Of a DNA stretch of 62,000 nt, positions 42,129 to 52,166 are shown in pieces. The position numbers and the translations under genes were made by a program. The notes under the pieces were generated by a model. The model had not been told where the DNA came from and searched no databases. It was given only the letters and a program-made list of their open reading frames with translations. Location of the stretch: positions 2,732,678-2,794,677 of the forward strand of contig RPFO01000418.1 of NCBI GenBank assembly GCA_009746045.1, written 5' to 3'. The first letter of the stretch is position 1. Each line of letters begins with the position of its first letter. Source of the stretch: Mesostigma viride. Taxonomy: Eukaryota > Streptophyta > Mesostigmatophyceae > Mesostigmatales > Mesostigmataceae.

Positions 42129-44365
42129 TCACAGAAAATGGCTTCCGCGTCAGCTGGGTCGACAGGGCCAGGTGGCGCCCACGCCACGTAGACAGCCGCC
42201 GCACGCCGGTACGCTGGCAAGGTAGACACAGGGTTGACTGTGCCCTCCAAAAGTGCCAAGTCCCGAGGGCGTCGCGCCCCCTCAGGCCCAGGGTTGGGAT
42301 GCACGTCACCACACCGGGTCAAGTCAGGAATCCAAGCGCCACGCCGACTGGCCTTGTCAGCTGGGTTGTGGTCGGTAGCCACCCAGACCCAGTGGCTCTG
42401 CGTGTCGCCAGCCAGTGACAGAGCGCAGTAGCGCCGAACCAGCTGGTTGAGGCGGTAGGAAGACGACCGCCCTCTGACAAACGCCCCCACCACAGCACTG
42501 GAGTCTACGAGCCGGACGACTCGCTTACCTCGACACGCCTTGGTCCGGCACGACCACTCGACCCCCTGTGTCGCAGCAATCGCCTCCTTGACGTTGATGT
42601 GGTTAGGCTGCCCCCGCCACCGGTAGGACAGTGCCGTACGCCAGTGGCCACTATCCAGCAGGCTGTAGTCCCCCTCCTCCATGCGCTCCAGGTCCCAGTC
42701 CTCCCCAGACGTTAAAGCTGTCGTCCGCCACCCCCGCGCTTCGCGCCGGGTCGCCAGCCGGGCACAATCGGCCCCAGGCAGGTCCCTGTAGACCACCCCA
42801 CCGCCGGAGCCGCTCGCATCACTTGCGACGACCCGGTCAGAAAGGGGCCGGGCCCTGGCCGCCCTCAAAAAGGGGGCCAGGTCGATCGCCGCCTGAAGCT
42901 CCTGGCGGGCCCCCGCAGGGAGGCGCCAGCGGCGCCCAGGCAGGGAGGCATTCATGGCTGCTAGCAGCCGGTACGTCTCAGACCACACCGAAAGCATGGG
43001 GCGGCACAGCAGATGCATCCACACCCACTTCCCAAGCACAGAACTAAGTTCGCGGTAGTATGTAAACCCGCGATCTAAGATTCTATGAGTAGCAGCGATA
43101 ACTGCCACCACACGCTCAGGAACAGGCACCACGTCACCATCTCTTTGGTGAATGACACCCACCGCCTGCACACCAGTCTGCTCTGCTGTCGCCCGTACCA
43201 CCTTGTCAGACTTCTGCACCAGCCCAACAGCGGCGTAGGCAGCCTGAACACGATCTAGCTGCTGATTCACCCCATCCACCGACGCACAGTGGGTGAAATG
43301 GAGGTCATCGATCGTCACAGCATGCATACCTTCCAGATCCTGCCGAGATTCGAAGCACGGCGAGGGCGCCAAGGGCGCAGCAGGGTCCTCCTCCAGCCTC
43401 AGCCGGACGGTCTCCCCCGCCTCGTTGGCCTCCGCCACCAGGATCAGCGCGGACATGTTGATGCTCAGCCCACGACTAGCCTCCAACGGCGGCTTGGGGC
43501 CACAGCGGTACAACACAGACTGATGCACACACTGGGCCACGGCGACGGCCAGCTTGTTGCCCATTGGCCAGCACAACATCCACGGCCACACCTTCCGACG
43601 AGCCCCACTCAGGCCCACCAGATCCGACCACACCGGCATCCACGCACAGTACCGCCGCATCCAAACTGGCAGGCGGAGTCTGTTGTAGTACGAATCCAAA
43701 TCTGATACGCCCCCAAAAACATCCTCCCCAGCGCGCGTGGGCAAATCGCAAATCACGCCAAGGTGTGGTAAAAAAGCGGGCATAGGATCTGGTAGTGGCA
43801 TGTTGCCACGCCGGTTGTCCACAATCAGCCGTATACGGCCGTCGGGCTTTCCGACCCCAAAAGTACCGTTCACCATAGGCGGCTCCTCCTCAAAAAATCC
43901 ACCCAAAATCCCCCTCTCCACACACACCGTGCAAACCCGCGCGAACTCCTCCATGCTACACCCCCGCGAGATCCGCATCGACTTCTGCAAGATCCGCTCT
44001 GCTGGGCTCAGCGTCCGTACCATCCTACTCTCATCATTCAAAATTGCTCCCCAAGAGGGGGGTAGTAAGTTCAGCACATCCACTTGGCCACCTTCCCCCG
44101 GACCAGGCAAGGCCAAGCGTGCGGCCACTAACGGCTCGTAAGGGGCTCCTTCAGCATATTCACCCCCATCCACTACAGATCCTGCCATTGCCGCTACGGA
44201 ACCACCGTTCCGGCGGACAAAGGACCTGCAAGCATCATCGATCCCATCTAGGGCCGCCTGCTGCAGAGGCCCGGGCACACGGGCAGAATCTACAGCAGGC
44301 GGGTCTCGCCCCCCCCCCCCATCCAGTTTAACGCCCTAACCGTCTGACAGGCTAGTGTGCGAGCA
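42002..44365 (-). pseudogene. PAT RT-RNaseH ORF with 2A-like motif
   Basis: The long frame is 44,278-42,002 (758 codons). RT blocks include VGKPDGRIRLIVDNRR and the catalytic VTIDDLHF. RNaseH has VVASDASGSGGG, HINVKEA, LVDSSAVV and DHNPADKASRR, the DIRS-type order. At 42,310-42,284 (about residue 657), just after RNaseH, is GDVHPNPGP, matching the 2A ribosome-skipping core except for His at the usual Glu. The sequence between 44,365 and 44,278 needs a frame change at a run of 12 G. The true start may be the ATG at 46,105, cut off by the TTAA element. Confidence 0.88.
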
Positions 44366-44369
44366 TTAA

Positions 44370-46088
44370 CTCTTCAACCGTCTGGACTGGAACCACCATA
44401 ACGGACTGAGTTTGGGTATCTTTGTGCGCCTGAGAGTATCTAGCCTAAAAACATTTTCTGGCCCACCCTTGGAACCAAGCATGCTTTTATGTTGAATAAA
44501 GTTTGGGTAATGTGGTTGGTCACATATCCATGCCCCATGCGTGCTATAAATAGCACCCCCCCCAGGGGGGTACGGTGCACATGGGGTTGGAGACATATAT
44601 AATGCATTATAGACCATTTACACAAATCAGGTGGCCTTGGCCTTTTAAAGGCAGTTTATTAGGATCACAGGCATGCCATCAATGCATTCACAGCATGAAA
44701 TGTCACAGAACTGCACATGCTAGCTAGCAAACAGCCCAAAATAGCTCAGACCGTTATAACGGTGCAAGCTATTTTGGGACGGTTGCTAGAACTGCCGTAT
44801 AGGTTTCCTATCCCAAAGTGGCACAAAACAACAACTAGATGGCCACAAAAGCAATGCCAACACCATGTCCAGCATATAAGACACAAGCTCATGCTATACA
44901 ATAGGTGTAAGGCTCATATCAAGGCCTAAAGCGCGCGTACAAAGGGTGGCAAGGAGCTACATCACTAACACACCCAATGAACGACAAAACACCTCTATGT
45001 TCTTGGAAACAATGAATAAAACAATAGGAATAAGTTGGTATAATGCTCCCATGCAAACAGGTTATGGGTATCTCCACGATTTTCACATGCAATGGATGCA
45101 AAACAAGAAGGTGGGCGTTGGCCAGCAAAACAAGAAGCCACGCCTAACACTGGTCAGAAAAAGAACTTGTCTCGGGGTGCTTGACCAAGGAAAAGCATTG
45201 GGTAATCAACGTTACCATATTAGTGACCGATAACAATCGTTACCTCGCTATTTCCGTTGCAGCATCAGCTAACGGTGACCAAACATGGTCCAAAATCTGC
45301 TTGACCTGATGGTATTCCCCAACCATGACAAGCCGATGCGTAGAGGCAGCAAAACAACAAAAAGACAATCACAACCCCTCGGTAATAACTCTGATATTAG
45401 CTTTAAACGATAATACAACTATATACGGCTAACAGAACACGCTTGGAGGCTAGAACGTACCAGGTCGGTACAGCAGATTACCTTTCTTGCGCGAGCCAGC
45501 ACGCCAGAGTAATGGACGTAGCCTCGAGCCTTTACTGGCTGCCAATGCTAATAAATCTTGTTGGGAACAACGTACTTAATTGATCGATGCGCAGATGTCT
45601 GGGAAAATTCGGCCTAGCAACATGCAGCACTCGCACCATCACTGACTGGCCGCTAACATCATTTGCTGCGCCAACCAGCACCCCGAGACCCATCTACGCA
45701 TCTCCAAACCTTCCATGGCTAGGGATTTTAAATTTTTAGGACATAAGGATCATGCCTACAAAATGTGAGTCCAATACGTCAAGCCATTCTCTCGTACCAG
45801 TCAGTTCTTTGCACCGCCATAGCCGTGCGCGTCAATATTTTTCCTGCACGTCGGTCCCGTTGGACCATGGTACCCCCCTAACTTTGCTCAAGCATATCTC
45901 CCTGGCCAGGTGTCCAAAGTACGGTCTGAAGTGCTCTACGGAAAGCTGACGTCTAGATCTTTCGATCCCCCCAGGTTTGACCGTTAAATTATTATTGGCG
46001 CCGCGCCTGGTTAGCGCACAAACTCAGTCCGTTAGAGTGGTAGGACTTCAACTGGTACCACGAAAACGGCGCGAGAACGGTTTAAGAG
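44370..46088. mobile_element. 1.72-kb TTAA-target DNA element nested in PAT (non-autonomous)
   Basis: TTAA at 44,366-44,369 and 46,089-46,092. TIRs are CTCTTmAACCGT. Subterminal AACGGACTGAGTTT (left) and its complement AACTCAGTCCGTT (right) recall the AACTCAGTCC hairpin arms of the element at 38,182. Length is almost the same (1,719 against 1,721 bp). No transposase frame is present; 44,400-46,000 is AT-richer unique sequence. It interrupts the start of the PAT RT ORF. Confidence 0.8.
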
Positions 46089-46197
46089 TTAAAAGCCCGA
46101 CTCATCCTATCGCGCCTACGGCCTGAGCGTACCTGCTGCCACCAGTCACGAGGTGGCAGGGGTGCTGGAAGAGGTAGTGGAAGAAGGCACCGCTCCC

Positions 46198-47304
46198 TCA
46201 CTTGTTGTTGTTGGACGGGCCGCCCTGCCCCTTCTTGCCGGGACCCTGCTCCAGCTTGTGCTGCAGCTTCCCCATGCTCATCGCCGCCCGCACCGCCGGA
46301 GACGCCAGCATTGCTCCACCCTCCTGGAATGGCAGCATTGCCGACGGAGTCCCCTTCCAACCCGTCGACCCCACATCCACCAGCTGGCATGCCGTGATCA
46401 GCTTTGCCAGGTACTCGGCTGCTGCCAGCTCCAGAATTACTTCGGAGCGTGGCGTGCCGGCCCAGTAGCCAAATTCTGTCACCATCGTGTCCAGAATTCC
46501 TGCCATCTGCAGGAGCAGCATCCTCCTCTCCCCGCTGGCTGAGCTGCCGTGCATCGTCAGCATTAACGATGCACGGATTGACTTCCCCCCCACGCTCTCT
46601 GCGTAGTCCAGCATCCCCGGCAGCACCGCCTCCAGCATGTTGCTCACCAGGACCGGCACTGCATGCCCGCTCAGCGCCACCCCCTTCGTGCGCGCCAGCC
46701 TGCCAGCAGTCGCCGCTGCGGCTGGGCTTGCAGTTGCTGGAGTCTTTGCCTGGTCCAGCAGCTTCGACATGGCCGATATCAGGTCGCCAATATCTCCGCC
46801 AGTGCGGGCGTTGCCCGGGCGGGATGGAAGCCCTCCCGCTGGCGTTGCATAGCCCGTCTCGGTGCCCAGCAGCCGACCTATGTTCCGGTCTAGGTCCGCC
46901 ACATCCTGGTCGATCGCCCCAGGGGCGCCATCCTCCTCGCCAGCGCCCGGTCCACCATGCCCCGCCCCTCCGCCTCCACCTGCCGAAGGGGGAACACCCC
47001 CAGCTCCCACCCCACCTGCTGACACTGGTGGATCCGGCTCTGCAATAGCCTCCCCCAGTTGCGCTGCTAGCACATCGGCCAGGGCCTCCTCCCCATCCCA
47101 GTCGCTGACAAACCCCCTTTTCTCCAACACGTCCATGACGTTCTTGGCACGCCCCGGATTGAGCTTCTGGATCCGCTCTAGCCAATGCCCCTCCCCTAGG
47201 ATCTTCTGGACCGCAGTTGCGGCCTCCTTTGGGGTGCATCCCTCCCTGGCTTCTTGCTTGAGCTTTGCTATGAAATTCCGCTCTGGGGCTGTCACTGAGG
47301 TCAT
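46198..47304 (-). CDS. PAT ORF1 (Gag-like)
   Basis: Intact 368-codon frame from ATG 47,304 (MTSVTAPERNF). The N-terminal 80 residues are helical and basic. A Gly/Ala/Pro-rich hinge follows (about residues 95-140), then a helical second half, then a Lys/Gly/Asn-rich tail (GKKGQGGPSNNNK). There is no zinc knuckle. Its place upstream of RT and its length fit the Gag-like ORF1 of PAT/Kangaroo elements, which would package the RNA. It lies directly inside split repeat A1, whose end supplies the leader. Confidence 0.75.
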   Translation of the reverse strand: MTSVTAPERNFIAKLKQEAREGCTPKEAATAVQKILGEGHWLERIQKLNPGRAKNVMDVLEKRGFVSDWDGEEALADVLAAQLGEAIAEPDPPVSAGGVGAGGVPPSAGGGGGAGHGGPGAGEEDGAPGAIDQDVADLDRNIGRLLGTETGYATPAGGLPSRPGNARTGGDIGDLISAMSKLLDQAKTPATASPAAAATAGRLARTKGVALSGHAVPVLVSNMLEAVLPGMLDYAESVGGKSIRASLMLTMHGSSASGERRMLLLQMAGILDTMVTEFGYWAGTPRSEVILELAAAEYLAKLITACQLVDVGSTGWKGTPSAMLPFQEGGAMLASPAVRAAMSMGKLQHKLEQGPGKKGQGGPSNNNK

Positions 47305-47372
47305 GGTGGGTTATAATGCTTGATGTGTTATATTGCGTTTTGTTTTTTGTGATGTGGTCACTTGAGGTTCTC

Positions 47373-47582
47373 AGGCAAAAGAAACAACCTGCTTCCCTAG
47401 AATGGAAGCCCACCCTTTATAGCAACCACCTCTCCAGCCAACCCCTACCTGGGTGGCTGGGGTACGGGTGCCAGCACAAAAAATATTTTTTCTAAAATTA
47501 TTTTTTCCTTTGGTGCTATACGGCGTTGCATTCTCCGCTCAGCAGGTTAGTCATAGATAAAATGAGCATAGCTCACCAAATC
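47373..47582 (-). repeat. PAT split repeat A1 (5' terminus)
   Basis: 210 bp matching A2 (40,752-40,960). It ends with GATTTGG on the minus strand at the Gypsy junction CGTATT|GAT. Confidence 0.9.
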
Positions 47583-48520
47583 AATACGAGGTAGAGGGTA
47601 TTTAGACTTCACAGTAATATCATTCAACTTCCTATAATCAGTAACTAGGCGAAACTTGCCATTTGGCTTAGGAACTAACAGGACACCAGCTGAGTAGGGA
47701 GAGTTACTAGGCTCTATCAATCCTGCTTCTAATAGTGACACTAAAATCTGTTTTAGTTCCTTTAACTCGGTAGGGCCCATTCTATACATCGGAGAGTGAG
47801 TAGGAACTGCACCGTCCTTGATAACTACACGGTGTAAAACAGAACGAGGAGGAGGATAAGGAGTCTTTTCTTCAAATACTTTCGAGGAATCTATCACAGC
47901 CATGTATCTTACTATTTCATTTTCAGTAAATCCCACTCCTATTGTATCCACGGTGTTTATATCTATATCCACACTATTATTAGTGATAGGTATCTCCTGT
48001 ACTTCTAACTGAAGGAACATACATAATAAATATCCATATTCCTTTAATTCAGAACGCAACTCATCATTGGACATTAACACTTCAGGTATAGGTCTTACAG
48101 GAGGATCAACAGGTGTAGGAGGAGTAATATCTACCAAGGATAAATTTTCCAATCTATAATGACGTTCTGGTACCCAGTAAGAGCTATCTGGAAACCAAAT
48201 GACCATGGTATCATAATTAATAGTAATCTTATTATCCTGGTGCCAATCTAATCCTAGTAATACATCAGCGGTAGTGATAGGGCCTATAGTGGCCGTCAGG
48301 TTAACAGTACGTCCTTGTATGACCAGGGGAAGGGACACCGTACCCGGGGAATGACTGGTGCGACCATCAGCATAATGAACAGTGACAGGTTTGGTGTGAG
48401 GGGTAGGGACTAGTCCTAAACGCCTAACTAGGGCCTCGCTCACAAAGGAGCTAGCCGCACCGCTATCTATCAACACAGAGACATTCAAGAGTTCATCAGC
48501 ATGCAGAAAGGGTCTACAAC
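47583..48520 (-). pseudogene. Gypsy protease and RT N-terminal part
   Basis: The aspartic protease starts about 48,490 with the active-site [11 protein letters not shown] and ends with [10 protein letters not shown] begins with HRVVIKDG, a [13 protein letters not shown] block and [11 protein letters not shown], and stops at YPLPRI, where the PAT element is inserted. The frame is open throughout. Its entry from gag requires a frame change around 48,500-48,660. Confidence 0.9.
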
Positions 48521-48661
48521 AGTGTGGGGAACGGTTAAACCACCATTCAAGAACATAAGAGGACGCACACGTAGTGGTAGGGAGATTCAGCTCCTACAGA
48601 GGTTATAAAAACAGGCAGGCAAAAATTTTTATCTGGGGTACTATCTAAGGACCTGTCCAGG

Positions 48662-50419
48662 TTACCCCCGGCTGACAGGCCTACTGTTCCCCCTCCCCCC
48701 CAAATCCATATGAACTAACCCCGAAGAAGACCCTGGCGAAAAAGCCACTGCTGGAGGGTCACGAGGGAGCGAAGAGGGTGCGGGAGCCTGATTATCATAG
48801 GGGAACCCTGGGGGTCCTGCCTGCAAAGCATTCAGCCTACTAGGGGTAGCTGAGGGAATGCGTCCTGAAGTAGGACGAATAGGAGCACGCTGAGGGGTAC
48901 GAGGAGGGCGTGCGTCGGGATGAGGGGGAGCACCCGAAAGGAACTTGGGGCACTCACGTTTAAGATGACCTACTTCCTTACAATGATAGCATGTGATATG
49001 AGAGACATCAAGAGCTGATAGATCAGCAACGCAGATATCTAATTCTTCTACATAGGAGTTCTCCTCCTCAGGGGTAAGGATAATATTATTAATACGGGAA
49101 CGGGTAGGGAGAGAAGGAGTGGTGAAGAAATCTGCTACTCGCAAGAGATGCTGGCGCACATGCTTGAGGGGCAGATCAGTAAAACGGTAGGCAGAGAACT
49201 GGCGCTTGACTTCACGTAATAAAGGTCTACTGAGGCCTTGGAGGAAGCGAGCACGTACTTCTGCACCCGACAAATCCCTAATTCGTACCATCTGAGCATC
49301 AAACTCTTTCATATACTCCTTAAATGATTTAGTACCCTGCTGCAAGGTACCAAAGGCTAATCTGTCCTGCCAATCTGAATCAGGAGGGACTAAATGGTTC
49401 TCTAAACGCTTAAACAATTCTGCTACAGAGTTAGGGTAGGCATGAGAGGCCAAAGACTCACACTGAATGAGGTTAGCAAGCTCAGGAGTAATGCAGGTTG
49501 TAAGATAGTGAGGAACTAATACAGCATCAGAGAGACGCCATCTATTATGATTCTGCCACGACTCTGTGTTCTGGGTAAGCAACATAATAAAGGTGAAAAA
49601 CTGTTGAGGGGTAGACTTGACATCCAGCTTGGGAAGGTTAGCAAAGAGGGGAAGAGCAGGGGGCTTAGGGGGATTAGAAGAGTCAGTTTTTCCCATAGGG
49701 CCACTATCTTCCACTGCTACATAAGCGGGATAGAAGGAAGGAAGAGGAAAAGTCTTGGGTAGGGGTCTAGAAGGGGCCACCGTTTCAGGCTGGTGCCCAT
49801 AGAGAAGGGGACAGTATATTGCTCACGAAGAGAGGAGTAGGCAAAATGATCATAATTTCTATCATCTAGGGCATGGTGCTGAAATCACTATTAACTTCTA
49901 AATCAGCCACACGGGTAGGGACCTGGGCTGCCTCATAGGCCGTCTCAGGGTAGGACCAGGAAGCAGGTGGGTAAAAGGGAACTGCACTAGGGCGCCCAGA
50001 AGGGCCGACAGGGGCAGAGGCACGACCCGTGTTAAAAGCAGGCATGGAAGGCACAGGGTGGGAAGGAGGCCTAGAAACATTGTTAGTTAGTGAGGGCCTG
50101 CTGGAGGGTTGAGCCAAGGTTGCAGGAGGGGCAGGGGCCTGGTTCAGGGTAAGGGAAGGGTCATCACTAAATCTGACATGCATACGTTGTTCATAGGTAG
50201 GAGGGGTAAGTGAGGGACGACGGCGACCACCAGTAACAGGAGAAGGAGGTGAGGTACGAAGATTACCTTGAGGAGTGAGATGGTGCACCGTTTCAAGTGA
50301 GTCCCGTCGGTTACCACGATTGTTGTTATGGTTGTTAGTAACTTAGTATTATTATTATTATTACTCATAGTAGGAGTGTTGGTAGGTATAGGCGACATGT
50401 TATCACCCACTGGATCCAT
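48662..50419 (-). pseudogene. Gypsy Gag, frameshifted
   Basis: Likely ATG is 50,419 (MDPVGDNMSP). At least two frame changes (about 50,340 and 49,800-49,860) break it into open pieces 50,288-49,866 and 49,780-48,662. The first half is Pro/Ser/Asn-rich. The second half has the retrotransposon Gag helical fold (WQDRLAFGTLQQGTKSFKEY is its hallmark) and a CCHC zinc knuckle, CYHCKEVGHLKREC. It forms the particle and binds RNA. One break lies beside an (AAT)n run, so sequencing error is possible. Confidence 0.88.
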
Positions 50420-50544
50420 TTTTAATTAAGTAAATGATTAGGAATCTAACTGAAAGCAACAAGGATAAAGGGCAAGGCCTAATTTAAGGCAAGGAAAGAA
50501 AAGAAAAAAGCTTTTAATGTCTTAAAAGAAGGAAACAATTTAAA

Positions 50545-50949
50545 TCAATCCTTTTTAGCAACAGTAATGGATAGGGAGCCGAACTCTAAGGTGAGAGGCG
50601 TATCTAAGCTAGATGAGGATGCAGCCCGTTTAGGGGGAGACGAAGGAGGAGATGGAGGTGGTGTAACAAAAACAAGACTATCTACTGCAGGACGAGCATG
50701 AGGAGAAGGACGAGAATGGAGACCCAAATCTGATTCACTATGCTTTAAGAGGTAGGTCTGAGCTTCTTCAAAGGACATAAACTTCTTATATTTGGAGACG
50801 TTATAAGCACGTGACTGAACGAACTTCCTAGCATCGGCCCACGATAAGAAAATGGATGCCCATTGAGGGGTAATAACAACGTAATACTTCGCTAAACTAT
50901 TATTACTAGTCGAATGAGAAGGAGCAGGAAAAGGACGTCGCTGGCTCAT
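50545..50949 (-). CDS. Small Gypsy ORF with RNase H1/viroplasmin-like hybrid-binding domain
   Basis: Intact 134-codon frame, ATG 50,949 (MSQRRPFPAP), 125 bp upstream of the gag ATG and downstream of the PBS. Residues about 20-70 read AKYYVVITP, then IFLSWADARKFV, then YKKFMSFEEAQTYL. That is the YaV..G...GIf.sW......v.....YK.F...eeA..yl pattern of the RNase H1 N-terminal hybrid-binding domain, also found in caulimovirus viroplasmins. This domain binds RNA:DNA hybrids. The Ser/Pro-rich tail (SPPSSPPKRAASSSS) is low complexity. A role in reverse transcription or particle function is inference. Confidence 0.65.
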   Translation of the reverse strand: MSQRRPFPAPSHSTSNNSLAKYYVVITPQWASIFLSWADARKFVQSRAYNVSKYKKFMSFEEAQTYLLKHSESDLGLHSRPSPHARPAVDSLVFVTPPPSPPSSPPKRAASSSSLDTPLTLEFGSLSITVAKKD

Positions 50950-51464
50950 GTTAACGCACCTGGTAGGTCTTGAGTAGTCAAATAAGGAGAACGAGGGAAG
51001 GCGACTTATCTCGGGTGTCTGAAACCGAACCAGATTGACGACGCACGCAGGGACGAGGTTTCCAGCGCCAGGTGGTCGTAAGTATCCGGTTTCAAGAATT
51101 CTGCGTCTGGCGATGGGTCGTCTAAATACAACGCAGGCAAGAATGCAGAAAAGTGTAATCTACGAGACGCTAGTCGTCTCTCTAACGTAGAACCAAAACC
51201 ATCACCTATCTACGACAGTAGGCCACATGTCTCAAGAAAACAAAACGAGGAAAAGGAAAAGGACTAGCTACGTGAGGAGTTCATCCGCTTTGAGCAGGTC
51301 TAACTTCTAGGCAGGGCGTGTCCCGAATCGGGCAGCACTACCCCCCCAGCTTGCAGGCGACCCGCCCATTACCTGTCAAGTAGGTGTCGTCTTCATTTTC
51401 CCAGCCGCGGAAGGGTTGATTCAATGACGTATGTTGCAGGATCGTCGTCTCGCTCTCTATCTAA
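50950..51464 (-). other. Gypsy 5' leader
   Basis: About 500 bp between the PBS and the first ORF. No other frame is supported. Confidence 0.75.
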
Positions 51465-51479
51465 ACTCCTCCGATACCA
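51465..51479 (-). promoter_or_regulatory. Gypsy primer-binding site (initiator tRNA-Met type)
   Basis: One base after the 5' LTR, the minus strand reads TGGTATCGGAGGAG. The classical iMet PBS is TGGTATC(A/G)GAGC, so the first 11 bases fit. This is where minus-strand cDNA priming would start. Confidence 0.85.
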
Positions 51480-51480
51480 T

Positions 51481-52052
51481 TGTTACGCCGCAAGCCTCGG
51501 CCGCCACCTCTACCTCTACCTCTTCTGATACTACCTAGACTAGTAAGGCCGCCTCTATTTAAACCCCTAGCGAAAGACGAACGAGACGATCCAGATCTCA
51601 ATGCATTGACATATGTGCTACTATAATATGCCATAGGCCATTTAACCAAACCCGTTTACTCCAGGAAAAGAGGAAGGAAACACAACTACACTGCCGTGAC
51701 CCAAGCCTATATGTGTTAATTCATTTAACACACGCCGAGTGGCCACACACGGAGTGGAACGTGCATAAATGGTCACCAACGGTCCAACAGGCTCGGGCCG
51801 ACCTGGCCCTCGCCTGCCGAGACACAGAAACACCGGCAGGTGCACAGATGCACGCCGGTCCACTACATTCTACAAAAGGATAAGGACCACTAATAAAGCA
51901 CGCGGCGCGGCGCCCAAAGGCACCCAATATACCACAGTACTGTTACGGGGACAATCATGTCCCAGCTAGAACTGCACGTAAACCTAATAACAGCCGAGGT
52001 AAAGGACCTAATTTACGTCCGTAACTACAACGAATTGTTACGCGACGTAACA
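51481..52052 (-). repeat. Gypsy 5' LTR
   Basis: 572 bp, same length as the 3' LTR and about 99.5% identical by eye. Ends TGTTACG and CGTAACA, followed by the TSD CTAGG. Confidence 0.95.
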
Positions 52053-52166
52053 CTAGGGCGCCCTCCCTCCTTCTCGCTGTGTATATAGGGTTGAAGGTTC
52101 CTTTACTCTGTATTGGCACCCACGTGACGCAGTCACGTGCTTATTAATTAATTTATTAATTGTGTC
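52053..52166 (+). mobile_element. Spacer insertion S4, right part
   Basis: Resumes with the duplicated CTAGG and carries the TATATAG box, the CACGTGAC hairpin and an AT-rich end with an ATTTATT variant. It completes the spacer that began at 28,666. Confidence 0.6.

Larger units (their letters stand above)
40534..47582 (-). mobile_element. PAT/Kangaroo-like tyrosine-recombinase retrotransposon with split direct repeats
   Basis: On the minus strand the order is A1 (47,582-47,373), ORF1, RT-RNaseH, tyrosine recombinase, B1 (41,154-40,961), A2 (40,960-40,752), B2 (40,727-40,534). A1/A2 are about 210 bp and B1/B2 are 194 bp, each pair near identical. This split arrangement defines PAT-type DIRS elements, including Kangaroo of Volvox. 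Removing exactly 40,534-47,582 rejoins the Gypsy RT codons with no target duplication, as expected for recombinase-mediated insertion. A 1.72-kb TTAA element is nested in it, so the original is about 5.33 kb. Confidence 0.92.
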
